NCBI RefSeq assembly: GCF_003574625.1
Contig: NZ_QNUJ01000002.1
Location: 62,001-126,000, forward strand
Source: Shinella zoogloeoides
GTDB taxonomy: Bacteria > Pseudomonadota > Alphaproteobacteria > Rhizobiales > Rhizobiaceae
Direction: 5' to 3'
Length of the DNA stretch: 64,000 nt
The notes under the pieces were generated by a model. The model was given only the letters and a program-made list of their open reading frames with translations. It searched no databases and was not told the origin of the DNA. Shown one piece after another: positions 35,003 through 44,703 of this stretch. The position numbers and the translations under genes are program-made. The first letter of the stretch is position 1; every line of letters begins with the position of its first letter.

Positions 35003-36424
35003 CTACCCGTGAGAGACCATGACGTGGCGGACGGACGTATAGGCATCCAGCGCATGAATGGACATGTCGCAGCCCGTGCCCGAACCTTTCATCGCGGACC
35101 AAGGCATTTCCGGCGTGGCGACGCCATGGGTGTTCACCCAGGTGAAGCCGTAGCGAAGGCGGCTCGTCATATCCATCGCCCGGCCGACATCGCGGGTCCA
35201 GACGGACGAGGCAAGGCCGTAGCGGCCGGCATTGGCGATGGAGAGCGCCTCGTCGGCATCCGAGAAACGCGAGATCGTGACGACCGGACCGAAGACCTCG
35301 TTCGTGGCGATCTCCGCATCGTTGTCGACATTGGCGATCACGGTCGGCTTGTAGAAGAAGCCCTGACCCTCGCCGCGCTCGCCGCCGACGACGACCTCGC
35401 AGCTCCGGCGGGCGCGCTCGACGAAGCCGGCGACGCGATCCACCTGGACCGCCGAGACCACCGGCCCCATCTGGGTGCCCTCGGCCTTCTGCGCGCCGAT
35501 GCGGATCTCCCCGACCTCGCGCGCGGTCGCGGCCACGAGCGCGTCGTAGACGCCGTCCTGCACCATGATCCGGCACGGCTGGGCGCAATCCTGGCCGGCG
35601 TTGAAGAAGCTGCCATAGCGGATCGTCTGGGCGACCGCATCCACATCCGCGTCGTCGAACACGATGACCGGCGCCTTACCGCCGAGTTCCAGATGGACGT
35701 GGCGGATCTGCTGCGAGGCCGCCCGCATTGCCGCCATGCCGGTCGCGGGCGAGCCGGTCACGGCGATCGCCTCGATCTGCGGCGCATTCATCAGCCTGTC
35801 GCCGATGGTCGCACCGCGGCCATGCACGACGTTGAAGACCCCCTTTGGAAGAATGTCGGCAAAGAGTTCCGCCACCTTCAGCGTGGAGAGCGGGGTGATT
35901 TCCGAAGGCTTGAGGACGATGGTGCAGCCGGCGGCGATGGCCGCGGCGATCTTCCAGGCCGCCATCATCAGCGGGTAGTTCCAGGGGGTGATGGCGGCCA
36001 CGGGACCAACGGCCTCGCGGCGGATCATGCTGGTATGGCCGGAGACATATTCTCCTGCAACCGGACCCGTCATCGTCCGGGCGGCGCCGGCGAAGAAGCG
36101 GAACGTGTCGATGGTCAGCGGCATCTCGTCATCATGGGCTGACGGCCACGGCTTGCCGACATCGAGGCTTTCGATTTCGGCCAGTTCAAGGCTGTTCCGT
36201 TCGAGAGTGTCGGCCATCTTCAGAAGAAGGCTGGCGCGCTCGGAAGGCGCCGTGCGGGAGAACCTGTCGAAGGCGGCGGATGCGGCAGCTACCGCGGCAT
36301 CCACCTGCCCGGGCGTCGCCTCGTTGACGGCGACAATCTCGCTGCCCGTCGCGGGATCGAGAACGGGAAGCGCCTCGCCGCCGCCGGGGACAAGGGCGCC
36401 GTCGATGAAGAGGTTCGTCTGCAT
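35003..36424 (-). CDS. Aldehyde dehydrogenase, betaine/aminobutyraldehyde type
   Basis: This 473-residue NAD-dependent enzyme has N149 (TPWNYP), the NAD motif around VTGSPATGM, general base E246 (LELGGKAP) and catalytic C280 ([12 protein letters not shown]). Length and the GQDC motif suit betaine aldehyde or gamma-aminobutyraldehyde dehydrogenases. In this operon it could oxidise malic semialdehyde or trimethylaminobutyraldehyde made by the Rieske enzyme. Its start overlaps the cleavage-enzyme stop by one base. Confidence 0.88.
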   Translation of the reverse strand: MQTNLFIDGALVPGGGEALPVLDPATGSEIVAVNEATPGQVDAAVAAASAAFDRFSRTAPSERASLLLKMADTLERNSLELAEIESLDVGKPWPSAHDDEMPLTIDTFRFFAGAARTMTGPVAGEYVSGHTSMIRREAVGPVAAITPWNYPLMMAAWKIAAAIAAGCTIVLKPSEITPLSTLKVAELFADILPKGVFNVVHGRGATIGDRLMNAPQIEAIAVTGSPATGMAAMRAASQQIRHVHLELGGKAPVIVFDDADVDAVAQTIRYGSFFNAGQDCAQPCRIMVQDGVYDALVAATAREVGEIRIGAQKAEGTQMGPVVSAVQVDRVAGFVERARRSCEVVVGGERGEGQGFFYKPTVIANVDNDAEIATNEVFGPVVTISRFSDADEALSIANAGRYGLASSVWTRDVGRAMDMTSRLRYGFTWVNTHGVATPEMPWSAMKGSGTGCDMSIHALDAYTSVRHVMVSHG

Positions 36425-37356
36425 CAGAACCCCACCTTGTCGCCGCCCTTGAGGCCGAGCCGCTCGCGCGCTTCGGCGGGCGTGGCAACGGTCAGGCCGA
36501 GCCTTTCGACGATCTCACGGATACGGCGGACCTGCTGGGCATTCGAGGTCGCAAGCTCGCCCTTGCCGATGAACAGGCTGTCTTCGAGACCGACACGCAG
36601 GTTGCCGCCGAGCAATGCGCTCTGCGTGGCGAACGGCATCTGGTGGCGTCCAGCCGCCAGCACGGACCATTCGTAGTTTTCCGGGCCGAAGAGCCGGTCG
36701 GCGATCTTGTGCATGTGGACGAGGTTTTCGAGGTCTGCCCCGACACCGCCGAGGATACCGAACACCATCTGCACGAAGAAAGGCGGCTTGATCAGGCCCT
36801 GATCGATGAACCACTTGATGTTGTAGAGATGGCTCAGGTCGTAGCATTCGAACTCGAACTTCGTGCCATGCGCTTCGCCGAGATTCTTCAGCGCATATTC
36901 GATGGTCGCGAAGGTGTTCGGGAAGATGAAGTCCCGCGTCATCTCCAGGAATTTCGGCTCCCAGTCGTGCTTCCATTCCTTGTACTTGCCGAGCAGCGGG
37001 AAGATGCCGAAATTCATCGACCCCATGTTGAGGCTCGCCATTTCCGGGCTGGCCGAGGTGGCGGCGAGAAGGCGCTGGTCCATCGTCATGCCGAGGCCGC
37101 CGCCGGTGGAGATGTTGATCACCGCATCCGTGGACTGCTTGATGACGGGCAGGAACTTCTGGAAGGTTTCCGGGCGCGGATCGGGCTTGCCGGTCTCGGG
37201 ATCGCGGGCATGGAGATGGATGATCGATGCCCCGGCTTCCGCCGCCTCGATGCTGGCCGTCGCGATCTCAGCCGGCGTGATCGGCAGATATTCGGACATG
37301 GTGGGCGTGTGGATGCCGCCGGTCGGCGCGCAGGTGATGATGACGGATTTCGACAT
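36424..37356 (-). CDS. Beta-keto acid cleavage enzyme (BKACE, DUF849)
   Basis: This 310-residue TIM-barrel protein has the zinc ligands in [18 protein letters not shown] (H48, H50) and the CoA/substrate region [12 protein letters not shown]. It continues with [11 protein letters not shown] and [15 protein letters not shown] enzymes react a beta-keto acid with acetyl-CoA, giving acetoacetate and a CoA ester. With dehydrocarnitine the products would be acetoacetate and betainyl-CoA. Adjacency to the carnitine dehydrogenase supports this. The specificity-loop residues cannot be judged without an alignment. Confidence 0.87.
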   Translation of the reverse strand: MSKSVIITCAPTGGIHTPTMSEYLPITPAEIATASIEAAEAGASIIHLHARDPETGKPDPRPETFQKFLPVIKQSTDAVINISTGGGLGMTMDQRLLAATSASPEMASLNMGSMNFGIFPLLGKYKEWKHDWEPKFLEMTRDFIFPNTFATIEYALKNLGEAHGTKFEFECYDLSHLYNIKWFIDQGLIKPPFFVQMVFGILGGVGADLENLVHMHKIADRLFGPENYEWSVLAAGRHQMPFATQSALLGGNLRVGLEDSLFIGKGELATSNAQQVRRIREIVERLGLTVATPAEARERLGLKGGDKVGF

Positions 37357-37357
37357 G

Positions 37358-38158
37358 TCAGAGCCTCATTTGCTGGACCTGAGCGGAAAGACCGCCGTCC
37401 AGCACCCATAGTTGTCCGGTCGCGTAGCGGGCCTCGTCGCTCGCCAGCCAGTTCACGAGATTGGCGATATCGTCGGGCGTGCCGTAGTTGCGGATCGGGT
37501 GGACGTTGCGGACCGCCTCCTTGAGGCTGTCGATCGTCCCTCCCCCGCCGCCCGAGCCGGCGCCGGAGAAGAAGCCTTGCAGCATGGGCGTGTCGACATA
37601 GCCGGGGCAGATCGCGTTGACGCGGATGCCCTCCGGCCCGTGGTCGACGGCCATGGCGCGGGTCAGCGCATGCACGGCGCCCTTGGTGGCGCAGTAGGCC
37701 GCAAGGCCCGGATCGGCGATGAAACCGTCATAGCTGCCGAAATTGATGATCGACGCGGTGGTTCCGCCGGCCGCGGCCTTGCGCAGCAGGCGAAGGGCAT
37801 GCTTGGAGGCGAGGAAGGTGCCCGTCACATTGACGGCGAAGCTGCGGTTCCACTCTTCGAGGGTCGTGTGCTCGATCGTCTTCTCAAGCTCGATCCCGGC
37901 CGCGTTGACGAGGATATCGAGCTTGCCGGACGTTCGCTCCACTTCCGCCATCGCGGCGATGGCCTCCTCCTCGGACGTCACGTCGAGCCGGACGAAACGG
38001 CCGTTATTGGCGAGCGCCGCGCCCATGCTGCCGGCATCGGAAAGGTCCGCGGCGTAGACCGTCGCACCCTCCCGGACGAACCGGGCGCATATCGCCCGGC
38101 CTATGCCGCCGCGCCCGCCCGTCACGAACGCGACCTTTCCTTCAAGACGTCCACCCAT
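37358..38158 (-). CDS. SDR-family dehydrogenase
   Basis: This 266-residue SDR has TGGRGGIG (13-20), NAAG (85-88), S142, Y155 and K159. A glycine-rich insert (SGAGSGGGGG) follows VDTPMLQGFF near the substrate loop, which is unusual. ATG at 38158 is best placed behind GGAGG (8 nt); the ATG at 38164 is only 2 nt from it. The stop lies 1 nt before the BKACE start. It is a likely paralogue of the SDR at 34238. Confidence 0.85.
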   Translation of the reverse strand: MGGRLEGKVAFVTGGRGGIGRAICARFVREGATVYAADLSDAGSMGAALANNGRFVRLDVTSEEEAIAAMAEVERTSGKLDILVNAAGIELEKTIEHTTLEEWNRSFAVNVTGTFLASKHALRLLRKAAAGGTTASIINFGSYDGFIADPGLAAYCATKGAVHALTRAMAVDHGPEGIRVNAICPGYVDTPMLQGFFSGAGSGGGGGTIDSLKEAVRNVHPIRNYGTPDDIANLVNWLASDEARYATGQLWVLDGGLSAQVQQMRL

Positions 38159-38184
38159 CGTCATGTCCTCCATCGTCGTCCGGC

Positions 38185-39324
38185 TTACGCCGCGGTTTTC
38201 GCATAGGCGTCGAGGACGAGGCCGTGGAAGTGATGCACGGCATGTTCGGACTGGCCCGATCCGTCGGGATCGTTGACGATACGACCCTGCGTGAAGGCGG
38301 GCGTGCTCATACCCTTCTGGACGCTCTCGACGATCTTGATGTCCTCGACCTGCAGCACCTCGTCGAGATACTTGATGGTCTGGAGTTCCATCTCGTTCGG
38401 CTCGGTGTCCTCGAGGAAGAAGTCGTAGGTCTCGAGCGTGCGGTTGGGGCCGGCCGGGATGATGTTGAGGATGATCATCGAGGAACGGCCGGGGTAGCGC
38501 ATGATGCAGGTATTCGGCCACAGCCACCAGACGGCATGGGTGGTGACGGTGGCGTTCGAGACGTCATAGGCGCTGTTGGCATTCTTGCCGGCATCCGCCA
38601 TATGGCTGGAATAGATGCCGTGCGTCGTCACCTTGTAGGTGTCCATGTCGACGAGCGTGCAGAAATCCTTGTGCGCCGTCGGGCAGTGATAGCATTCGAG
38701 GAAGTTGTCGACGACGTTCTTCCAGTTCGACTTGATGTCGTAGGTCAGGCGCCGCGCGAAGGTGAGCTTGTCGATATCGGGCGCCCAGTGACGGATCTCG
38801 GTTTCGAGATCGCCGGTCTGCGACTTCAGCGACGATGCATTCGGATCGAGATTGACATAGATGAAGCCGCAGAACTCCTCGACCTGCACCTGATCGAGAC
38901 AGATGTCCTTGGTGTCGAACTCCTCCAGCGTCTCCGTATGCGGGGCGCGCACGAGCTGGCCGTCCAGGCGATAGACCCAGGCATGATACGGACACATGAT
39001 GCGGGTGGACTGGCCTTCGCCCTCGAGAAGCGCATGGGCGCGGTGCTTGCACACATTGTAGAAGGCCCGCAGCACGCCTTCACGGTCGCGAACCACGGCG
39101 ATCGGCTGGCCGGCGATCTCCACGGTCACGTAGGAGCCGGGCTCACGAACCTTCTCGACATGACAGACCCACTGCCACGTCCTGGCGATGATCTCCTGCA
39201 GATCGACCGAGTACCAGCGCGGATCGGTATAGGCGGCGGCGTTCAACGACAGCGAACGCGAGGCATTCGGCGAATAGCCCTTCTGGATGGCGGCGAACTC
39301 GTCCTTCGACGGAAGCAATGTCAT
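38185..39324 (-). CDS. Rieske non-heme iron oxygenase, quaternary-ammonium type
   Basis: This 379-residue alpha-type subunit has a Rieske 2Fe-2S site C92-x-H94...C111-x2-H114 (NVCKHRAHALL, CPYHAW). The mononuclear iron ligands are H213 and H218 in NFLECYHCPTAH. The residue three before H213, Asp in most Rieske oxygenases, is Glu (E210). Glu here is reported for the carnitine oxygenase CntA and related betaine demethylases. It is first in an eight-gene operon ending with its likely ferredoxin and reductase. Carnitine, betaine or proline-betaine types are possible substrates. Confidence 0.87.
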   Translation of the reverse strand: MTLLPSKDEFAAIQKGYSPNASRSLSLNAAAYTDPRWYSVDLQEIIARTWQWVCHVEKVREPGSYVTVEIAGQPIAVVRDREGVLRAFYNVCKHRAHALLEGEGQSTRIMCPYHAWVYRLDGQLVRAPHTETLEEFDTKDICLDQVQVEEFCGFIYVNLDPNASSLKSQTGDLETEIRHWAPDIDKLTFARRLTYDIKSNWKNVVDNFLECYHCPTAHKDFCTLVDMDTYKVTTHGIYSSHMADAGKNANSAYDVSNATVTTHAVWWLWPNTCIMRYPGRSSMIILNIIPAGPNRTLETYDFFLEDTEPNEMELQTIKYLDEVLQVEDIKIVESVQKGMSTPAFTQGRIVNDPDGSGQSEHAVHHFHGLVLDAYAKTAA

Positions 39325-39443
39325 GGCGGCGTCTCCCAGGTCCGGGGCAACGTGCTGTTGCCCTTCACGATGACCTAGCTTCCCGCCAACCCGAGCCCCT
39401 TTCTATGCGCGGTACGCCATCGATTTAGCTTTTTTCGCCGCCA

Positions 39444-40454
39444 TCAATTGCTGCCGGATTTGCGGTGCATGGGCCACGCGCGGAACTCGAAGGGAATGCG
39501 GCCGTCGACCCGGTCGGTACGCGGCGACAGGCCGAAACGCTCGCGGTAGGCGCGGCTGAAATGCACCTGGCTCGCAAATCCCGACGCGATCGCGATCTCC
39601 GACATGGGCATGTCCGTCTGGGTGACAAGGCCGCGGGCGCGATCCAGCCGGATATCGCGATAGTAGATGGCCGGCGATTTTCCGACATAGCGCATGAACA
39701 AGCGGTTGAGCTGGCGATGGGATATTTCCACCTCGTCCGCGATCTCCGGGATCGAGAGCGCATTTTCGAGATGCTGCTCCATGACGATAATCGCCTGCCG
39801 GATCGTGTTGGGCACATGCGTGCCGAGCGGCTCCGAGCTCGCCGGGTTCTGCGACGTTCCCGCCGGGCGCAGGGACGGATGGAAGATATAGCGAGCCGAG
39901 GCATTGGCGAGCGCATCGCCGGAAATCGCCCGGATGATGTGCAGCGCGATATCCGAAGAGGCTATGCCGCCCGAACAGGTGAAACGCTTCTCGTCGCGGA
40001 CGAAGATATCCTCGGAGACATCGACATCGCCGTGCAGTTCCTTGAACGCGTCGATATGCTCGTAATGCACGGTCGCCCGATGGCCGCGCAGCAGCCCGGC
40101 ATCGGCCACGATGAAAGCGCCGGTATCGAGCGCGCCGACGATGCTGCCCGCGCGGGCCCATTTGCGGAGCGCCGCGAGAAGCTGAGGCGTCTTGCCGGTC
40201 TCCGGCGTCCAGCTTGCCGACATCACGACGATGTCGGACGGGTCGTTCTGGATATTGGCGAGCTTGTGCGTTTCCACCACGAGGCCATTGCTCGCCTGGC
40301 AGGGACCGCCCGGCGCGGACGCCAGCATCCAGCGGAAGCGGGTGACGCCTTCGAGATAGTTCGCGGCGCGGAACGGATCGATGAAAGCCGTCGTCGCTGC
40401 CAGATTGAAATTCGGCGTGACGAGGATGTGGATCTGGATCGCAGGTTGGTCCAT
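39444..40454 (-). CDS. GlxA-type AraC regulator (CdhR/GbdR-like)
   Basis: This 336-residue protein has an N-terminal DJ-1/PfpI-like sensor (IHILVTPNFNLAATTAFIDPFRAANYLEG) and a C-terminal AraC domain (from about 230: ALSIPEIADEVEISHRQLNRLFMRYVGKSP). Regulators of this kind control carnitine and glycine betaine genes in Pseudomonas. It lies 119 bp upstream of the oxygenase operon on the same strand and diverges from the importer genes. It is the best candidate activator for both. ATG at 40454 (MDQPAI) is preferred over 40469. Confidence 0.85.
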   Translation of the reverse strand: MDQPAIQIHILVTPNFNLAATTAFIDPFRAANYLEGVTRFRWMLASAPGGPCQASNGLVVETHKLANIQNDPSDIVVMSASWTPETGKTPQLLAALRKWARAGSIVGALDTGAFIVADAGLLRGHRATVHYEHIDAFKELHGDVDVSEDIFVRDEKRFTCSGGIASSDIALHIIRAISGDALANASARYIFHPSLRPAGTSQNPASSEPLGTHVPNTIRQAIIVMEQHLENALSIPEIADEVEISHRQLNRLFMRYVGKSPAIYYRDIRLDRARGLVTQTDMPMSEIAIASGFASQVHFSRAYRERFGLSPRTDRVDGRIPFEFRAWPMHRKSGSN

Positions 40455-40558
40455 CGGCAGGCCGTCCAAATATGTAAAATCGATGGCGTAATTAGTTAAA
40501 ACACGCCTTCGCTTTGTGCAACACTTTCATCGGGAACTAAAAAACCGGGAGAGTGACA

Positions 40559-41521
40559 ATGCGAAATATCTACAAGCTCGGCATCTCGACCTGCCTCGCG
40601 GCACTATCCGCAACCGTGCTCCATGCCGCCGAACTCGGCGCCAAGGACGAGCCGATCAAGCTCGCCATCAACGAATGGACGGGCCAGCAGATCACCACCC
40701 GCATCGCCGGCCACATGTTGGAAACGGCAGGCTACAAGGTCGAATATGTGACCGCCGGATACCAGAACATGTGGCAGGCCGTTTCCGAGGGCCAGCTCGA
40801 TGCCGCGATGGAAGTGTGGGGCTCCAACGTCACCGACCAGTATCGCCAGCTCAACAAGGCGGGCAAGGTCGAGGATCTCGGCGAGCTCGGCCTCGTCGCG
40901 CGCGAAGGCTTCGTCTATCCGCCGCATGTCGCCGAGCTTTGTCCCGGCCTGCCGGCCTGGGAGGCGCTGAAGGATTGCGCGGCCGCCTTCGCCACCGCCG
41001 AAACCCTGCCGAACGGACGCCTCGTCGATTATCCCGGCGAATGGGGCACGCCCGGCGCCGACCGCATCAAGACGCTCGGCCTCCCCTTCAAGGCGCTTCC
41101 CGCCGGCTCGGAAGGCGCGTTGGTCGCCGAGTTCCGCGCCTCGGTCGAGCGCAAGACGCCGCTCATCGCCGTGTTCTGGCAGCCGCACTGGGCAATCGCG
41201 GCCTTCGACCTGAAATTCGTCGAACTGCCGAAGGGCACGCAGGAATGCTACGACGATCCGGCCTACGGTCCGAACAAGGACGTGACCGGCGACTGCGACT
41301 TCATCCCGACGCGCGTCTTCAAGGCCGCCTGGCCGGGCCTGAAGGACAAGTGGCCGGCCGCCTACGAGATCATCAAGAACTTCACCCTCACCACCGAGCA
41401 GCAGCAGCCGCTGATGGGCGCGGTCGATGTAGACGGCAAGCCGACCGAAGCCGTCACTGCCGAGTGGCTGAGCGCCAATACCGATACATGGAAGCCGATC
41501 GTCGACGCCGCGACGAAGTGA
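40559..41521 (+). CDS. Betaine/carnitine-type ABC substrate-binding protein (OpuAC)
   Basis: This 320-residue periplasmic protein has a signal peptide (ISTCLAALSATVLHAAE). The aromatic cage is suggested by INEWTGQQ, MEVWGSN and FWQPHWAIAAF, which hold the Trp residues that wrap a trimethylammonium group. The ATG at 40559 is spaced better from GGGAGAG than the in-frame GTG at 40553. It starts the importer operon next to the carnitine-type enzymes. Confidence 0.9.
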   Translation: MRNIYKLGISTCLAALSATVLHAAELGAKDEPIKLAINEWTGQQITTRIAGHMLETAGYKVEYVTAGYQNMWQAVSEGQLDAAMEVWGSNVTDQYRQLNKAGKVEDLGELGLVAREGFVYPPHVAELCPGLPAWEALKDCAAAFATAETLPNGRLVDYPGEWGTPGADRIKTLGLPFKALPAGSEGALVAEFRASVERKTPLIAVFWQPHWAIAAFDLKFVELPKGTQECYDDPAYGPNKDVTGDCDFIPTRVFKAAWPGLKDKWPAAYEIIKNFTLTTEQQQPLMGAVDVDGKPTEAVTAEWLSANTDTWKPIVDAATK

Positions 41522-41531
41522 GGAGGCGTCC

Positions 41532-42590
41532 ATGTCCCAGCCCTCACCCCATGCCGCCATCTCCTGCAAGGGGGTCTGGCAGGTCTATGGCGCGGATGCG
41601 CGCCAGCAACTGAAACGGGCGCTTGCGGAAACCGGGAACGACGCGCGGGCAGCGGCCGCATTGCTGCGCGAACGCGGTCTCGTGCCCGCCGTGCAGGACG
41701 TCACCTTCGACGTCCGCGAAGGCGAGGTCTTCGTCATCATGGGCTTGTCCGGTTCGGGCAAGTCCACGCTGATCCGCACGATCTCCCGCCTTGCCGAGGG
41801 AACCGCCGGCTCGATCCTCATCCATGGAGAGGACATCCTGACAGCCGGCAAGCAGCGGCTGATCGAGCTCAGGCGGAACAAGCTCGGCATGGTCTTCCAG
41901 CATTTCGGCCTCTTCCCGCACATGACCGTGGCGGAGAATGTCGGCTTTCCGCTGAAGATGCAGGGCCTCAACCGGCCGGACCGGCGCAAGCGCGCGCTGG
42001 AGATGCTGGAGCTTGTCGGCCTTGCCGGCCGCGAGGACGCCTTTCCGCGCGAGCTTTCGGGCGGCCAGCGCCAGCGCGTCGGCATCGCCCGGGCGCTCGC
42101 CGTCAATCCCGACCTGCTCTTCCTGGACGAACCCTATTCCGCCCTCGACCCGCTCATCCGTCGGCAGCTCCAGGACGAATTCCTGAAGCTTCAGGCGGGT
42201 CTCCAGAAGACCTCCGTCTTCATTACGCACGACATCACGGAAGCGCTGAAGCTCGCCGACCGCATCGCCATCATGCGCGATGGCGTGGTGGTCCAGATCG
42301 GCACGCCGGACGAGATCATCGTCAACCCGGCCGACGACTATGTCCGCGAGTTCACGCGCGACGTGCCGAAGGGCCGCTACTCGCATGTCAGCGCCATGAT
42401 GAACATGCCCGAGACGCTGCCAAAGATGCCCGACGATCCGAAGATCGAGGAGGACATGACCATCGATGACGCGCTCGCCTCCTGCATGGCGCTCTACCAG
42501 CCCGTCCCGGTCTGGGGCCGTGACGGCAAGATGGCCGGCATCGTTCATCCGAGCCAGTTGGCCGGCGCGCTGCAGGCGGAACGGACATGA
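41532..42590 (+). CDS. Betaine-type ABC transporter ATPase (ProV/OpuAA)
   Basis: This 352-residue ATPase has Walker [11 protein letters not shown]-loop [11 protein letters not shown], signature [16 protein letters not shown] and Walker [14 protein letters not shown]. After residue 270 a regulatory tail replaces full CBS repeats and ends in [21 protein letters not shown]. The N-terminal extension before the ATPase core ([20 protein letters not shown]) is typical of ProV. The stop overlaps the permease start (ATGA). Confidence 0.92.
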   Translation: MSQPSPHAAISCKGVWQVYGADARQQLKRALAETGNDARAAAALLRERGLVPAVQDVTFDVREGEVFVIMGLSGSGKSTLIRTISRLAEGTAGSILIHGEDILTAGKQRLIELRRNKLGMVFQHFGLFPHMTVAENVGFPLKMQGLNRPDRRKRALEMLELVGLAGREDAFPRELSGGQRQRVGIARALAVNPDLLFLDEPYSALDPLIRRQLQDEFLKLQAGLQKTSVFITHDITEALKLADRIAIMRDGVVVQIGTPDEIIVNPADDYVREFTRDVPKGRYSHVSAMMNMPETLPKMPDDPKIEEDMTIDDALASCMALYQPVPVWGRDGKMAGIVHPSQLAGALQAERT

Positions 42591-44689
42591 TCGAGATCAG
42601 CGCAAGTGGGACTGTGGGTTTGGCCAGCAACAGAATTGAGATCGAGAAGACGCGCATGAACGGATTGACGCCCGGCGTGCGCGTCGCGCTCCTCTGCGTG
42701 CTCGTCGGCGCGGCCTGTCTTCTGCTCGCCCCCAGTCAGGCCTGGATCAGGACCTGGCCGCAGGCGCTGACGCTTCCCGCGACGGCGTGGATCGGCAGCG
42801 GCCTGACGACAGCCTTCGAGTTCCTGAAACCGGCCGCACGCTTCGTCGCCAAGCTGCTGGAATATCCGATGGTCGGCGCGAACCGGCTTCTCGTCGGATC
42901 GCCCTATGCCCTGACGATCGGCGTCCTCGCTGCGCTCGGCTGGCACATCGGCGGCAAACGCATGGTCGCGCTCGTGCTGGCCGGCCTCGGCTTCGTCCTT
43001 GCCAGCGGGTACTGGGTCGCCAGCATGAACACGCTGGCGCTGGTCTTCGTCTCGGTGCCCCTCGCGCTCATCGTCGGCGGCCTGATCGGCGTGTTCGCCT
43101 ATGAGTTCCGCGCGGTCCGGCGCGCGGTCGAGGCCATGCTCGACATCATGCAGACGGTCCCGACCTTCGCCTATCTCACGCCGCTGCTGCTGCTGTTCGG
43201 CTTCGGTCCCGTGGTCGGCCTCATCGCATCGGTGATCTACGCCGCTCCGCCGATGGCGCGCAACGTCCTTCTCGGCTTGCAGCGCGTCGAGCCCGATATC
43301 CGCGAAGCCGCCATCATGAACGGCGCGACGCGCGCCCAGCAGCTCATCCTCGTCGAGATCCCCTCGGCCGCCCAGCAGATCATGGTGGGCGTGAACCAGA
43401 CCATCATGGCCGCGCTGTCGATGGTCATCATCGCCGCTGTCATCGGCGGCTTCAACGATATCGGCTGGGAAGTGCTGCTGACGATGCGCAAGGCCGCCTT
43501 CGGCCAGAGCCTGATCGCCGGCGTCGTCATCGTGATCTTCGCCGTCCTCGCCGATCGCATGAGCAGCGCCCTTGCACGGGATCGCAAGCGGCACTCGTGG
43601 AAGGTCACGGCAACGATCCTCCTGCTCGGCATCGTCATTGCCGCCCTTCAGGGCTCGCTGCTTCCCGCCGCGAACGACTTTGCGGCGTTCAAGGGCACGA
43701 CGGCCGTCATCGACCGCTATCTCGGCGCCTTCACCGCCGCGAACGGCGCTGTTCTCGAGGGCCTGAAAAACACCACGATGTTCTTCGTCCTCCTGCCGCT
43801 GCGCATCGGCCTCGACGAGGCCGTGCTCCCCTTCACCTGGGGGTTCCAGTGGACCACCGGCATCAGCATCGCCGTCTTCAGCGTGGCTGCCGCCGCCGCG
43901 GTCGTGCTGGGCTTGCGCAATCGCGCGCTTGCCGGCCTGTCCCTGCTGGTTGCCACCGGCATCCTCGTCACCGGGATCGCCAACCTGCCCTGGCCCTTCG
44001 TGCTCGTCGCGCTCGGCGGCCTCGGCTGGCTTGCCGGCGGGCCGAAGCTCTCCGCCTTCGCCGTGCTGATGGTGGGGGCCGTCCTCCTGATGGGGCTTTG
44101 GGAGCCCGCTCTCCTCTCGCTCTATCTTTGCGCGGCCTCGGTCCTCGTCTGCGTGGTCGCCGGCGGCGGACTGGGATTGCTGTGCGCCGTCAGCGAGAAC
44201 GCCTGGCGGGTCATGCGCCCGGTCTGCGACTTCCTCCAGACTATCCCGCTCTTCGTCTTCCTCATTCCCGTGCTGATGTTCTTCCAGATCGGCGAATTTT
44301 CCGCCTTCCTCGCCATCTGCGCCTACGCCATCGTCCCGATGATCCGCTACACGCAGCATGGCCTCACCTCCACGCCGGAGGAGCTGATCGAGGCCGCCGT
44401 CGCCTCCGGGGCGGACGAATGGCAGGTCATGCGCGAGGTCCGGATCCCCTATTCCGCGCCGACGATCCTGCTCGGCCTCAACCAGACGATCCTCTACGCC
44501 TTCTCGATGCTGGTGATCGCCGCGCTGATCGGCACCACCGACCTCGGCCAGCAGATCTATCTCGCGCTCGGCCAGGGCGATGTCGGTCTGGGGGTCGCGG
44601 CGGGCGCCGCGATGGCGATCCTCGCGCTGGTGGCCGACCGCCTGATCCAGGGCTTCGCGGCGCGGCAGCGCCACGCCCTCGGGCTCTGA
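42587..44689 (+). CDS. Fused double ProW-type permease
   Basis: This 700-residue membrane protein carries two complete ProW-like permease halves, each with its own ATPase-contacting EAA-type loop. Half 1 (about 30-330) has EPDIREAAIMNGATRAQQLI and half 2 (about 470-700) has PEELIEAAVASGADEWQVMR. ProW normally has one copy and works as a dimer; here both halves are in one chain. An ATG about 70 nt in (42656) may be the true start, since the first 23 residues are not membrane-like. Confidence 0.9.
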   Translation: MIEISASGTVGLASNRIEIEKTRMNGLTPGVRVALLCVLVGAACLLLAPSQAWIRTWPQALTLPATAWIGSGLTTAFEFLKPAARFVAKLLEYPMVGANRLLVGSPYALTIGVLAALGWHIGGKRMVALVLAGLGFVLASGYWVASMNTLALVFVSVPLALIVGGLIGVFAYEFRAVRRAVEAMLDIMQTVPTFAYLTPLLLLFGFGPVVGLIASVIYAAPPMARNVLLGLQRVEPDIREAAIMNGATRAQQLILVEIPSAAQQIMVGVNQTIMAALSMVIIAAVIGGFNDIGWEVLLTMRKAAFGQSLIAGVVIVIFAVLADRMSSALARDRKRHSWKVTATILLLGIVIAALQGSLLPAANDFAAFKGTTAVIDRYLGAFTAANGAVLEGLKNTTMFFVLLPLRIGLDEAVLPFTWGFQWTTGISIAVFSVAAAAAVVLGLRNRALAGLSLLVATGILVTGIANLPWPFVLVALGGLGWLAGGPKLSAFAVLMVGAVLLMGLWEPALLSLYLCAASVLVCVVAGGGLGLLCAVSENAWRVMRPVCDFLQTIPLFVFLIPVLMFFQIGEFSAFLAICAYAIVPMIRYTQHGLTSTPEELIEAAVASGADEWQVMREVRIPYSAPTILLGLNQTILYAFSMLVIAALIGTTDLGQQIYLALGQGDVGLGVAAGAAMAILALVADRLIQGFAARQRHALGL

Positions 44690-44703
44690 GGAGGAAGAGA
44701 CCC

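Noticed and set aside
33303-35588. A 761-codon reading of the carnitine dehydrogenase with a long N-terminal extension, suggestive of a fusion protein
   Set aside because: The extension is an alternate frame of the upstream SDR and aldehyde dehydrogenase; the ATG at 34238 overlapping the SDR stop is the true start.
34298-36142. A 614-codon open frame opposite the SDR and aldehyde dehydrogenase
   Set aside because: Antisense shadow; both minus-strand genes have intact catalytic motifs.
42545-44674. A 709-codon open frame antisense to the fused permease
   Set aside because: Composition of a shadow frame (charged, repetitive His/Asp/Gln); the plus strand encodes a clear membrane protein.
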